Below, piece by piece: positions 17,054 through 25,876 of a stretch of 64,000 bases of DNA. Positions within the stretch are counted from its first letter, which is position 1; each line of letters opens with the position of its first letter. The position numbers and the translations under genes were made by a program. Source of the DNA: Lichenicola cladoniae (GTDB lineage Bacteria > Pseudomonadota > Alphaproteobacteria > Acetobacterales > Acetobacteraceae); contig NZ_CP053710.1 in assembly GCF_013201075.1 (NCBI RefSeq), positions 124,001 through 188,000 of the forward strand, given 5' to 3'. Under the pieces are notes generated by a model. It was given only the letters and a program-made list of their open reading frames with translations, searched no databases and had not been told where the DNA came from.

Positions 17054-17302
17054 ATGATAACAGCGGGTCAGATGAAGGCCGCCAGGGCCCTGCTTGGAAT
17101 GTCAGGGGAGGGCCTGGCAGAACTGTCCGGCGTCAGTCTCGTGACAATCCGGCGGGCTGAAAGTGCGCGTGGTTTAGCCGGAATGATGCGGGCAAATGCT
17201 GACGCTATTCGTCGGGCGTTGAATGCCGCCGGTATTGAATTTATTCCTGAAAACGGCGGCGGTGCTGGGGTGCGGCTGCGGAAGCCTGGCGAGCAACATT
17301 GA
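17054..17302 (+). CDS. XRE-type HTH regulator
   Basis: 82 residues from ATG 17054 (MITAGQMKAARALLGMSGEG). The helix-turn-helix is plain: QMKAARALLGMSGEGLAELS, then GVSLVTIRRAESARG. The C-terminal part (ADAIRRALNAAGIEFIPENG) matches a small regulator class common in Rhizobiales and Acetobacteraceae. Upstream in-frame ATGs (17018 onward) give less typical N-termini. It lies head-to-head with the leftward small-gene cluster, with a perfect-arm palindrome between, so it probably represses that cluster and itself, like a phage repressor. Confidence 0.75.
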   Translation: MITAGQMKAARALLGMSGEGLAELSGVSLVTIRRAESARGLAGMMRANADAIRRALNAAGIEFIPENGGGAGVRLRKPGEQH

Positions 17303-17488
17303 ATCAGCAAGGTCAAATTTGATGCGCTATTGGCTTCACGTGACTTATCAGTTCAGCATCAATGTCCGAGCTATCACTGCATGCCGGTAAGAGGTTCTGC
17401 AGGATCTGTTGCCCCTCGGCAGGTAACCCTTGAGCCTAAGCGCGCGCTGTAGCAGCTGCGCCTCCATCTACAACTTAGGAACCTACGC
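17303..17488. other. Intergenic, nothing recognised
   Basis: No conserved frame. CTGCTACAGCGCGCGCTTAG-like GC-rich sequence around 17440-17455 is not convincing as a terminator. Confidence 0.3.
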
Positions 17489-17686
17489 TTGAACTACCGC
17501 CAAGCAGCCAATCTGATGATCAAGAAGCACGGCAGAAATGCTAGACAGTTAGCAATGAAGCGGGCAGCTGAATTACGCGCCAAGGGTGAACTTGCCACCG
17601 CGGCCATATGGGTAAAGGTCAGCGATGAGGTCGCGGCACAGCAGGCTGCGCTGGATGGAGGGATAAGGGTTCTGATGGGACTATGA
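17489..17686 (+). CDS. Small conserved-looking protein
   Basis: 65 residues with a TTG start at 17489. MNYRQAANLMIKKHGRNARQ is followed by LAMKRAAELRAKGELATAAI and WVKVSDEVAAQQ. The pattern (long helix, IKKHG, RADEL-like helix, then W) resembles short hypothetical proteins widespread in Alphaproteobacteria. There is no catalytic motif. It is followed closely by two more short genes in the same direction. The ribosome binding site is weak (AGGA at 17468-17471), so the start is uncertain. Confidence 0.5.
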   Translation: MNYRQAANLMIKKHGRNARQLAMKRAAELRAKGELATAAIWVKVSDEVAAQQAALDGGIRVLMGL

Positions 17687-17728
17687 GGCCGTCAGCCACG
17701 CTGCCACTGCCGACTAGAAAGAGTCGAC

Positions 17729-18037
17729 ATGATCAGTGACCATGTCGACCAGCTGCCGTTCAACATCTCCGACCCAATGGTTGTTATCGCGCCTGAAGTT
17801 GCCGATCAGGCCTTTGCCGCCGGTGTCCAGTTCGCCCGTGCGCTGGCTGGTGCCGAAGAAGTAGCTTTCGTCTTGGCGCTGGGCGAGCAGGTGCTACTCA
17901 TCCGCGATGCAATCATGGATGCCGGCTACCGGGCAACGAAAGCCCAGCTGGCAGGCGAGGCGTTCGGGGTCAAGTCCAAGACTGAATGGCGGCGGATCGT
18001 CAGTCCGGAACGGCCTGTGACGTGGGGGACGGCGTGA
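17729..18037 (+). CDS. Hypothetical protein
   Basis: 102 residues (MISDHVDQLPFNISDPMVVI ... SPERPVTWGTA). AGAAAGAG lies ahead of the ATG as a possible ribosome binding site. Moderately hydrophobic middle (FARALAGAEEVAFVLALGEQ), no recognisable domain. Its stop overlaps the GTG of the next frame, so the two are probably translated together. Part of the small cluster governed by, or acquired with, the HTH regulator. Confidence 0.45.
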   Translation: MISDHVDQLPFNISDPMVVIAPEVADQAFAAGVQFARALAGAEEVAFVLALGEQVLLIRDAIMDAGYRATKAQLAGEAFGVKSKTEWRRIVSPERPVTWGTA

Positions 18038-18177
18038 CAGAAGCAGTCGATTACGCCGCCGCCATACGTGACGCCGACGCGATGCTCGACATGTCGCTGC
18101 AGACGATTCGTTTACCGCCGACAAGCTCAGCATGCAGGGAGATATGGGCTGTGCTGGGGTGGAAGCGGGAGAGATGA
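18034..18177 (+). CDS. Short hypothetical protein next to IS5 insertion
   Basis: 47 codons from GTG 18034, overlapping the upstream stop by 4 bases (MTEAVDYAAAIRDADAMLDM ... VLGWKRER). No recognised domain. It ends 25 bp before the IS5/IS427 end at 18203, so it may be the last intact gene of the cluster. Confidence 0.35.
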   Translation: MTEAVDYAAAIRDADAMLDMSLQTIRLPPTSSACREIWAVLGWKRER

Positions 18178-18202
18178 TGGTGCAACCGAAGACGAAGCCT
18201 TA

Positions 18203-19010
18203 GAGCGCCTTTCAAAACCTCTTCTGCAGCGTGTTGAAGCAGATCAATGAGCAGGCGAGAGCGGTGAATGCGTGGTGGATATCGCTTCTGCGCTCGTAGC
18301 GCGTGACGAGCCGGCGGTAGCGGTTGATCCACGCGAAGGTCCGCTCGATGACCCACCTGTGTCGGCCCAGCTTCTGGCTGGTCTCGACGCCGCGCCGGGC
18401 GATGCGGGGTGAAATCCCACGGCGGCGGCAGGCCTGGCGGCAACGTCGGTGATCGTAGGCCTTGTCGGCGTGCAGCTTGTCCGGCCGGTGTCGTGCCCGG
18501 CCCGGCTTGCCGCCGATCGGCAGGATGCTGTCGAGCAGTTCCTCGAACGGCATGCTGTCGTTGGTGTTGGCGCCGGTCAGTATGAAGGCGAGCGGGATGC
18601 CGCTCCGGTCCGTGACGAGATGGCGTTTCGTGCCGAGCCTGCCTCGATCGGTCGGGTTTGGCCCTGTCTTGTCGCCCCCCTTTTTGCAGCCAGCGATGCG
18701 CTGTCCAGGCAGGCCCGGCTCCAGTCGATCCGGTCGGCCGCCCGCAGCCGACGCAGCAGTTCGCGGTGCAGTGCATCCCACACGCCCGCCTCTTGCCAAT
18801 CCCGCAAGCGACGCCAGCACGTGATGCCCGAGCCGCACCCCACCTCAAGCGGTAGCATCTCCCACTGGATGCCGGTCCGTAGCACGAACAGGATCCCGGT
18901 CAGCGCCGCCCGATCCAGTACCCGCGGCCTACCGCCCCGCGGTCGTGGCGGAGGCACGGGCAGCAACGGCTCGATGATCGACCAGAGGGCGTCGGAGACG
19001 AGAGGAGAAG
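18203..19010 (-). pseudogene. IS5-family (IS427-type) element, copy 1, start removed by IS3
   Basis: Left end GAGCGCCTTTCAAAACCTC. Two leftward frames encode the transposase: orfA with RPRGGRPRVLDRAALTGILF and GIQWEMLPLEVGCGSGITCW, and orfB with KTGPNPTDRGRLGTKRHLVT, GANTNDSMPFEELLDSILPI and RHRWVIERTFAWINRYRRLV. The frames meet at an A/G homopolymer run (A5G6 on the coding strand), the usual programmed-frameshift site of this group. The first codons and right terminal repeat are missing because IS3 starts at 19011. Confidence 0.85.
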
Positions 19011-19072
19011 TGAGCTGCTGCCGGTTTCGTGGACACCGAGATTAGGGTGTTTCATGAGATTGGAGGGTGGGG

Positions 19073-19363
19073 ATGGTACGGCGACAGTTCAGCCGAGAGT
19101 TCAAGCTGGAGGCGGTCCGGCTGGTCAAGGAGCGTGGTGTTTCGGTGGTGCAAGCCAGCCGAGACTTGGATGTCGGTGAAAACATCCTGCGGCGTTGGAT
19201 CAAGGAGCTCACTGCGGATCCTGGGCAGGCCTTTCCGGGTCACGGCCAGGTCAAGCCCGAGCAGCAGGAGATCGATCGGCTGCGGCGTGAGGTCGCCAAG
19301 CTCAAGGCTGAGCGCGACATTCTAAAAAAAGCCGCGGCCTACTTCGCGAGGGAGTTGTTGTGA
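19073..19363 (+). CDS. IS3-family OrfA
   Basis: 96 residues from ATG 19073 (GGAGGG precedes it). Helix-turn-helix FSREFKLEAVRLVKERGVSV, then ENILRRWIKELTADP, and a leucine-zipper tail IDRLRREVAKLKAERDILKK. A run of seven A followed by G at about 19324-19331, encoding the KKAAAY region, is the standard -1 slippery site that produces the OrfAB transposase. OrfA alone acts as regulator of transposition. Confidence 0.92.
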   Translation: MVRRQFSREFKLEAVRLVKERGVSVVQASRDLDVGENILRRWIKELTADPGQAFPGHGQVKPEQQEIDRLRREVAKLKAERDILKKAAAYFARELL

Positions 19364-20220
19364 AGTTCGGCTTCATCGCGAAACATCGAGGGATCTGGCC
19401 GGTGCGGTGGCTTTGCGAGGCGCTCGATGTCTCGCGCAGTGGGTTTCATGCCTGGCTCTCCCGGTCGCCCAGTGCCCGGGCGCGCGGTGACGAGGTTCTC
19501 GGCGCCCAGATCAAGGCCAGCTTCGTCGGCAGTGACCGGACCTATGGCGCCCGGCGGGTCTGGCACGACGTGCTGGCCGAGGGGGCCGCATGCGGGCTGC
19601 ACCGTGTCGAGCGGTTGATGCGTGAGCACGCCTTGCGGGCAAGGCCACGCCGCCGGGGTCTGCCTTCGGACAAGGGCACCCGGCACGAAGCGGCAGACAA
19701 CGTGCTGGATCGCCAGTTCGACGCCACGACGCCAAACCAGAAGTGGATCGCCGACTTCACCTATCTCTGGACAGCCGAGGGCTGGCTCTACGTAGCGGCC
19801 GTCATCGACCTGTTTTCACGCCGCGTGGTGGGCTGGTCGATGAGCGCGACCATGACCGCCCAGCTCGTCGCGGATGCGCTGATGATGGCGATCTGGCGCC
19901 GCGGTAAACCAAACGCGCTGCTCCACCACTCGGATCAGGGAAGCCAATATAGCAGTGAGCAGTTTCAGAAGCTCCTAGTGGATCACGGCGTCACATGCAG
20001 CATGAGCCGGTCGGGTAACGTCTGGGACAATGCAGCGATGGAGAGCTTCTTCTCCTCGCTGAAAACCGAGCGGACAGCTCGCAAGGTGTATCGCACCCGG
20101 GACCAGGCCCGGGCTGACGTGTTCGATTACATCGAGCGGTTCTACAACCCGCGCCGACGCCACTCGACCATCGGATATCTGAGCCCTATGGAGTTCGAGC
20201 GTATCAAAGCGTCAGCTTAA
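19360..20220 (+). CDS. IS3-family OrfB (DDE transposase domain)
   Basis: 286 residues, opening with GTG that overlaps the orfA stop; in practice it is made as the OrfAB fusion by -1 frameshifting. The HTH_21-like start FIAKHRGIWPVRWLCEALDV is followed by SRSGFHAWLSR. The integrase core has DDE residues in WIADFTYLWTAEGWLYVAAV, LLHHSDQGSQYSSEQFQKLL and WDNAAMESFFSSLKTE. The C-terminus RRRHSTIGYLSPMEFE is typical. Intact. Confidence 0.93.
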   Translation: MKFGFIAKHRGIWPVRWLCEALDVSRSGFHAWLSRSPSARARGDEVLGAQIKASFVGSDRTYGARRVWHDVLAEGAACGLHRVERLMREHALRARPRRRGLPSDKGTRHEAADNVLDRQFDATTPNQKWIADFTYLWTAEGWLYVAAVIDLFSRRVVGWSMSATMTAQLVADALMMAIWRRGKPNALLHHSDQGSQYSSEQFQKLLVDHGVTCSMSRSGNVWDNAAMESFFSSLKTERTARKVYRTRDQARADVFDYIERFYNPRRRHSTIGYLSPMEFERIKASA

Positions 20221-20251
20221 GTTGTGTGTCCACAGAACCGGCAGCAGCTCA

Positions 20252-21072
20252 CAATGAGCAGGCGGGAGCGGTGAATGCGTGGTGGATATCGCTTCTGCGC
20301 TCGTAGCGCGTGACGAGCCGGCGGTAGCGGTTGATCCACGCGAAGGTCCGCTCGATGACCCACCTGTGTCGGCCCAGCTTCTGGCTGGTCTCGACGCCGC
20401 GCCGGGCGATGCGGGGTGAGATCCCACGGCGGCGGCAGGCCTGGCGGCAACGTCGGTGATCGTAGGCCTTGTCGGCGTGCAGCTTGTCCGGCCGGTGTCG
20501 TGCCCGGCCCGGCTTGCCGCCGATCGGCAGGATGCTGTCGAGCAGTTCCTCGAACGGCATGCTGTCGTTGGTGTTGGCGCCGGTCAGTATGAAGGCGAGC
20601 GGGATGCCGCTCCGGTCCGTGACGAGATGGCGTTTCGTGCCGAGCCTGCGCCGATCGGTCGGGTTTGGCCCTGTCTTGTCGCCCCCCTTTTTGCAGCCAG
20701 CGATGCGCTGTCCAGGCAGGCCCGGCTCCAGTCGATCCGGTCGGCCGCCCGCAGCCGACGCAGCAGTTCGCGGTGCAGTGCATCCCACACGCCTGCCTCT
20801 TGCCAATCCCGCAAGCGACGCCAGCACGTGATGCCCGAGCCGCACCCCACCTCAAGCGGTAGCATCTCCTACTGGATGCCGGTCCGTAGCACGAACAGGA
20901 TCCCGGTCAGCGCCGCCCGATCCGGTACCCGCGGCCTGCCGCCCCGCGGTCGTGGCGGAGGCACGGGCAGCAACGGCTCGATGATCGACCAGAGGGCGTC
21001 GGAGACGAGAGGAGAAGCCATGTCTCCTCATGAATCAGATCGCCGGGCAGTACAAGGTTTTGAAAGGCGCTC
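20252..21072 (-). pseudogene. IS5-family (IS427-type) element, copy 2, 3' end removed and in-frame TAG
   Basis: Second copy in the same direction. Its right end GAGCGCCTTTCAAAACC (complement, to 21072) and ATG at 21021 are intact, but the left 40 bp are missing beyond the IS3 junction. In the orfA frame the codon for Trp in GIQWEML is TAG (20869-20871). The remaining sequence differs from copy 1 only by scattered bases (for example CGATCG for TCGATCG around 20650). Not functional. Confidence 0.85.
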
Positions 21073-21097
21073 TAAGAGGCCTGAGCACCCATCATTT

Positions 21098-21520
21098 TCA
21101 TCCTGACGGCCATGGTGGTGGCAGCGGCAATCCGAAAGTCACCATCCTGACGATGCGCCGCGTCCTCTGGTGAACCAGGACAAGCGGCCGTGGATCCGGT
21201 TTCTCGGCTGATGACTGTGCGATTTGTTCGTCCACGGTGAAATTGGCCACGGCATTCCATTGTCCGGTTGCGACGGCGAAGTAGAGCGCCAGACTCAACA
21301 CCAGCATTAGGCGGGACAGGCGATCCGGTGTCTGCAATTGTTTCTGTTCGAGACCAAAGCCGCGCGACTGGAAATTGGCGAACATCGGCTCGATACCCCG
21401 GCGCGCGGCGCAGTCGCGGGTATTGAGATAACCGGGCTTGCCGGACATGGCGATGAACCATGGCTCGTCATGGCCAGGATCGTTGACGATGCCGATGCTC
21501 GTGGAGACGCGCCGGTGCGT
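21098..21520 (-). pseudogene. IS4-family transposase C-terminal fragment
   Basis: Leftward frame with GIVNDPGHDEPWFIAMSGKP, then RRGIEPMFANFQSRGFGLEQ, and LSRLMLVLSLALYFAVATGQ. The Y/R-G-IE-MF-DFKSRGFGLE block is the YREK-region signature of IS4-type transposases, with the catalytic Glu in GIEPMF. Roughly the C-terminal third is present; the rest is absent. The right neighbour IS427 copy 2 begins the interruption on the left side. Confidence 0.72.
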
Positions 21521-22069
21521 CAGTTAAATGTTTTTCAGATATGGCCGTTTGCAGTCGGTATGCTGATCGAGGCAGGATTTGTGCCCGTCAATAAACACCG
21601 ACAGGTTGCCCTTTATAAACCAGCATCCAATAGTGGCTCTGACTTAATGTTAGCGCGCCTGGCTACCCTCCGAGAAAAGGCTGCCTTGCTGGACACCTCA
21701 GAAATCCCCGATTTAACTGACATGTAGACTGCTCGCGTACGGACAGAACGCCCTTTGTGATGCAGACCAAGCCTAACTTAGACCTTGTTCAGAGAACTCG
21801 TCACACTCAACAACGACGCAAAACCGATCTGACAGGGTCGCGAGAGTTACAAAGTGCCACCGTATGGACGCTTTCGCGATGCGGTGGATGCGGATCGCAT
21901 CAAGATTGCGCCAGAGCCCTTGCATGCTGTTTTTCACACGTGCCACGCTTGGCGCCGCGCAACGCTTCCGCTCCCCAGGCGTTTTGATAACTATACTGCG
22001 CAGAAGTTCTTGGAGCAACGCATGACCTCCGGGAACTTTTCGCTCAGCTGTTCGGTGGAAGGCGAAGCT
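21521..22069. other. Mixed remnant region upstream of the amidohydrolase
   Basis: A frame ending at 21727 (QLNVFQIWPFAVGMLIEAGF ... EIPDLTDM) could be the end of a lost gene, and a leftward frame spans 21773-22096, but neither has a recognisable family. The promoter of the amidohydrolase must lie here or in upstream IS DNA; I could not define it. Confidence 0.35.
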
Positions 22070-23071
22070 ATGCAGATTATCGCGCTCGAAGAACACATTG
22101 TGACACCTGAGATAATAGAGGCGTGGCGAACGCTAGACCCTAAGTGGCAGGATCTCAGCTTCAAAGGCGTGTCCAAGGGTGAGGTTGGGCGGCGGCTGAT
22201 GGAGGTTGGCGCAGATCGATTAGCGGCGATGGACGCAAGCGGCGTTGACGTGCAAGTCCTCTCGTTGACTACGCCCGGCGTGCAGAACTTGAAAGTCAAC
22301 GATGCCAGGCGTCTGCAGACGCAAGTCAATGACTTGCTCGCCGAGACCGTCCGGGCCTGCCCGGAACGTTTTCAGGCGTTTGCTACGCTCGCAACACCCG
22401 ACCCGAAGGCGGCGGCGCTTGAGCTGGAGCGGGCGGTGACAAAACTTGGCATGAACGGCGCAATGCCGTTCGGCCGCACCCGCGAGAAGAACATGGACCA
22501 TCCTGACTTCTGGCCTATCTATGAAGCGGCGGAGGCGCTCGGCGCGCCACTCTATATACACCCGCAATCACCACAGCCAACGGTACGCGCGGCCTATTAC
22601 GATGACTTCGATACCCAGGTCAGCACGTTGTTCGCGATCGGCGGGATCGGCTGGCATTACGAAACTGGCATACAGGTCATTCGCCTAATCCTTTCGGGCG
22701 TGCTCGATCGTTATCCCAACTTGCAACTCATTCTTGGACATTGGGGGGAAGTAATCTTGTTCTATCTTGAACGAATCGATGACATAATGCGCACTTCTGC
22801 GAAGCTACCCCGGGCCTTGTCGGATTATGTCCGGGACCAAGTCCACGTTGCGCCGAGCGGAATATTCAGCCAGCGATATCTTCGCTGGGCAACGGAAGTC
22901 GTCGGCATCGATCGAATCCTGTTCTCTGTTGATTATCCATTTCTAACGGTGCCAGACGGGGGCGCGCGGCGTTTTCTCGATGAGGCAAATCTGAGTGACG
23001 CCGATCGTGTGAAGATAGCCAGCGGTAACTGGCGAAAGCTGGTTGCCGGCATCAAACGCTCCGCGACCTGA
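22070..23071 (+). CDS. Amidohydrolase-2 family enzyme, likely decarboxylase-type
   Basis: 333 residues from ATG 22070, preceded by GGTGGAAGG; upstream in-frame starts extend into unconserved sequence. The family TIM barrel is clear: MQIIALEEHIVTPE (E-x-H metal motif at residues 7-9), then DASGVDVQVLSLTTPGVQ, LYIHPQSPQPTVRAAYYDDF (metal-binding His), LQLILGHWGEVILFYLERID (His on a core strand) and IDRILFSVDYPFLTVPDGGA (catalytic Asp in SVDYPF). This resembles the gamma-resorcylate / 2,3-dihydroxybenzoate decarboxylase group, zinc- or manganese-dependent cytoplasmic enzymes for aromatic acids. The substrate is an inference. It is an isolated cargo gene between transposon remnants, with no partner catabolic gene visible. 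Confidence 0.85.
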   Translation: MQIIALEEHIVTPEIIEAWRTLDPKWQDLSFKGVSKGEVGRRLMEVGADRLAAMDASGVDVQVLSLTTPGVQNLKVNDARRLQTQVNDLLAETVRACPERFQAFATLATPDPKAAALELERAVTKLGMNGAMPFGRTREKNMDHPDFWPIYEAAEALGAPLYIHPQSPQPTVRAAYYDDFDTQVSTLFAIGGIGWHYETGIQVIRLILSGVLDRYPNLQLILGHWGEVILFYLERIDDIMRTSAKLPRALSDYVRDQVHVAPSGIFSQRYLRWATEVVGIDRILFSVDYPFLTVPDGGARRFLDEANLSDADRVKIASGNWRKLVAGIKRSAT

Positions 23072-23093
23072 TCCGGACTTTGGCTATTCAGGC

Positions 23094-23341
23094 TGCGTTG
23101 TTGCGTCGATCAAGCAGGAAGCAAGAGTTTGCCCTGCCCGGTGATCGCGTCAGACGGCGGGGACGGAGATTGGCTTGGCTATCTGGATCATTTGGTTGAG
23201 GGCGCGAATGGCGATGGCGACCTCAGCTTTCTGACCGGCGGTCGATCGTGCTCTGAGCTTCGGACCGATGATGTGTTTGTAGCGACCGATCGTCGTCTCC
23301 ACGATGCTACGTCGACCATACCCATTGGCCTTCTGCCAGGC
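23094..23341 (-). pseudogene. IS5 (IS903-type) 3'-end fragment
   Basis: Starts at the IS end TGCGTTGTTGCG and contains, leftward, the last 60 or so codons of the IS903-type transposase, with the R-S-I-V-E motif region and HIIGPKLRARSTAGQKAEVA, ending at a stop at 23150. It is cut at 23341 next to the IS6 element. Confidence 0.8.
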
Positions 23342-23346
23342 TGACC

Positions 23347-24320
23347 GGTTCTGTCAGCCCTCGCGCCAGTACGGATCTGTTGGCCGCTCGGTGGCTGACG
23401 TAGCGTCGCCAGCCGTGGCATTGGGCGGACATCGGGATGAACTGCGTGTGCTGTGGGTCTACGGCAGTGACGGAGCGGCCTGAAGTTACGGCTCGCGGCT
23501 ACCGGCGGTTGCGGTGCCGAACCTGCGGGCGGCAGTTCAACGAGCGCAGCGGTGGCGTCCTCAACCGGACCTGCCTGCCCAGCGACATCATCGCCTTCGT
23601 GGTATTCTGCCGGCTGCGGTATCGGCTGACGCTTCGCGACCTGAGCGAGATCATGGCGCTGCGTGGGATCGAGGTCAGCTACGAGGCCGTGCGTGACTGG
23701 GAGGCAAAGCTGCTGCCGGCCATGGGCGATGAGCTGCGCAAACGCCGCCGCGGCACCGGACGGCAATCCGGCGCGAGCTGGTTGGTCGACGAGACCTACC
23801 TGAAGGTCCGCGGCCACTGGTGCTACCTCTACCGGGCGGTCGACCGGGACGGGAACCTGATCGACGCCATGTTGAGCGAGCATCGGGACATGAAGGCCGC
23901 CAAAGCGTTCTTCCGCTCGGCGCGGGCGGTTATGGGCCTGCGGCCGGACCGGGTGACGACGGACGGGCACGGCTCCTACCCACGGGCGATCCGCACTGTG
24001 CTAGGCAAGGCAGTCCGACACCGCACCAGCGCATACCTGAACAACCGTCTCGAACAGGACCATCGCGGCATCAAGGGCAGGATCCGATGTATGCGAGGCT
24101 CCAAAAACCACGATGCCGCCCACCGCTTCTGCCGAGAGCATGGCGAACTCCGCAACCTCCTTCGCCCTCGTCGCCGTCACAACCAGATCGTATCCGCCTC
24201 CCTCCGACGCTTCCGCTTCGCAAGGAGCGCTAAACTTGCGCTCGGGATCATGCAGAACGCGTGACCCCGTAGGCTGTTATGAGGAAAGCTTGGGACTCTG
24301 GCGCGAGTGCTGACAAAACC
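23347..24320 (+). mobile_element. IS6-family element
   Basis: 974 bp with inverted ends GGTTCTGTCAGC (left) and, complemented, GGTTTTGTCAGC (right), and one transposase gene. IS6 elements transpose by cointegrate formation, which often leaves neighbouring fragments without target duplications; the left neighbour is an IS5 fragment and the right neighbour is in Tn3 transposase sequence, consistent with that behaviour. Confidence 0.88.
23437..24264 (+). CDS. IS6-family transposase with N-terminal zinc ribbon
   Basis: 275 residues. The N-terminal zinc ribbon is CVCCGSTAVTERPE then RCRTCGRQFNERSG. The helix region FRLRYRLTLRDLSEIMALRG-like (23610-23670) is typical of IS6. The DDE triad sits in ASWLVDETYLKVRGHWCYLY, PDRVTTDGHGSYPRAIRTVL and YLNNRLEQDHRGIKGRIRCM. 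C-terminal part intact, ending at 24264. The zinc ribbon marks the subgroup with an extra N-terminal domain. Likely functional. Confidence 0.92.
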   Translation: MNCVCCGSTAVTERPEVTARGYRRLRCRTCGRQFNERSGGVLNRTCLPSDIIAFVVFCRLRYRLTLRDLSEIMALRGIEVSYEAVRDWEAKLLPAMGDELRKRRRGTGRQSGASWLVDETYLKVRGHWCYLYRAVDRDGNLIDAMLSEHRDMKAAKAFFRSARAVMGLRPDRVTTDGHGSYPRAIRTVLGKAVRHRTSAYLNNRLEQDHRGIKGRIRCMRGSKNHDAAHRFCREHGELRNLLRPRRRHNQIVSASLRRFRFARSAKLALGIMQNA

Positions 24321-24968
24321 CGCGACCTGAAGGACCGCAGGCTGTAAGTCTTCCGCGGCCAGGCCGTTCCGGAGGTGCTGGCCGGCATGGTCGGCGGCAT
24401 CGTGGACGCCGACCACGTGCGGGCGCACTAGGACGAGGCGCTGCGCCTGGTGGTGTCGGTCGGCTCCGGCCGCGCATCCGCGTCGGCCATGCTGCGCGGG
24501 CTGGCCGCCTACCCGCGGCAGAACGGGCTGGCCGTCGCCCTGCGGGAGATCGGCCGCGCGGAACGGAGCCTGTTCACGCTCGACTGGTTGCGCAGCGGCG
24601 AGTCGCGCCGGCGTGCCAACGCCGGGCTGAACAAGGGCGAGGCTCGCAACGCGCTGGCGCGGGCGGTATTCTTCCACCGCCTGGGCGAGCTGCGTGACCG
24701 CTCGTTCGAGAACCAGGCCTTTCGGGCGTCGGGGCTGAACCTGCTGGTTGCGGCCATCATCTTGTGGAACACGCGCTACCTGCAGGCCGCGTTCGACGCG
24801 CTCGCCGCCCGGGGCGCCGCGGTCCCGCCCGATCTGATGCGCCACGTGGCCCCGCTGGGATGGGAGCACATCAGCCTCACCGGCGACTACGTCTGGGCCG
24901 CTGACGCCCAGCCCGGCCCTGGCCTGCTCAGGCCGCTGCGGAAACGGCCGTCATTGCTGGCTGCGTAA
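24321..24968 (+). pseudogene. tnpA: Tn3-family transposase C-terminal fragment
   Basis: Beginning right after IS6, the frame reads RDLKDRRL, TAA, VFRGQAVPEVLAGMVGG, then TAG at 24429-24431, then [20 protein letters not shown] and the strongly conserved Tn3 TnpA block [60 protein letters not shown] and [17 protein letters not shown]. The two in-frame stops and the missing N-terminal two thirds make it non-functional. No resolvase or terminal repeat is visible. Confidence 0.88.
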
Positions 24969-25100
24969 GTTCCAGGTCCGTTTGCGGATTCCGATGAATG
25001 CGGCCACTGATTCCAATCGATGGTGGCCACCGATTCCAATCGAAGGCGCCCAGAGATTCCAATGATCCCGGCCGGGGTCGTCATCGACGTGGTTATGGGG

Positions 25101-25862
25101 TCAGGCGGTGACTTCGGCGTCAAGCATGATCGCCTTTGCGGCCTGTTTTCTGAGTGACTCCCCCTTCAGGATGAGGCGGTGGGCGTTGTGGACGAGGCGG
25201 TCGAGGATCGCATCGGCAATGGTCGGATCGCCGATGACCTCGTGCCAATGATCGACCGGAACCTGGCTGGTCACGATCGTCGAGCCTTTGCCATGACGGT
25301 CGTCCATGATCTCCAGCAGGTCGCGTCGCTGCTCGGCGCTGAGCGGCGTGAGACCCCAGTCATCCAGAATTAGGACCTGCACCCGGGCGATCGTCTTCAG
25401 CATGCGGGCATGGCGTCCGTCGCCACGGGCCAGTGCGAGAGCCTCGAGCATCCTGGGCATCCGGTAGTAGGCGACAGAGCGGTCGTCCCGGCAGGCCTTG
25501 TGGCCGAGCGCGTAGGCCAGCCACGACTTACCCACGCCGGTCGGCCCTAGAATCAGCAGGTTCTGCTTGCGGTCGATCCAGTCCCCAGCTGCAAGCTTTT
25601 GGAACAATGCCCGATCGAGTCCGCGTGCGCTGCGCAGGTCGACGTCCTCGACCACGGCCGCCTAGCGGAGCGCTGCGAAGCGCAGCCGGGCAACAAGTCG
25701 CTTGTTCTCCCGGTCGGTGCTCTCGCGATCGATCAGCAGTGCCAGCCGCTCCTCGAAGCTCAGTGCTGCAATGTCGGGCTGTCGTCGCTGGTCGTCGAAC
25801 GCCTTGGCCATGCTGCCGAGGCCAAGGGCGATCAGGCGTTCCTGGGTTGGATGGGCAAGCAT
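25101..25862 (-). pseudogene. istB: istB with one in-frame TAG
   Basis: From ATG 25862 (MLAHPTQERLIALGLGSMAK) to 25101. TAG at 25662-25664 interrupts VARLRFAALR-x-AAVVEDVD where related proteins have Gln; the frame is otherwise continuous and contains Walker A GPTGVGKSWLAYALGHK, Walker B VLILDDWGLTPLS and sensor STIVTSQVPVDHW. A GTG three codons after the stop could start a truncated product that keeps the ATPase core but lacks the N-terminal IstA-interaction region. Confidence 0.85.
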
Positions 25863-25876
25863 CGGGTTTTCCTTTG

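Larger units (their letters stand above)
19011..20251 (+). mobile_element. IS3-family element between two IS427 pieces
   Basis: 1241 bp. Terminal inverted repeats TGAGCTGCTGCCGGTTTCGT (left) and, complemented, TGAGCTGCTGCCGGTTCTGT (right). The flanks AAG and CAA are not a duplication. The two genes are intact and overlap. It is flanked by two different, nearly complete IS427-type elements in direct orientation, each cut at the side facing IS3. Confidence 0.9.
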
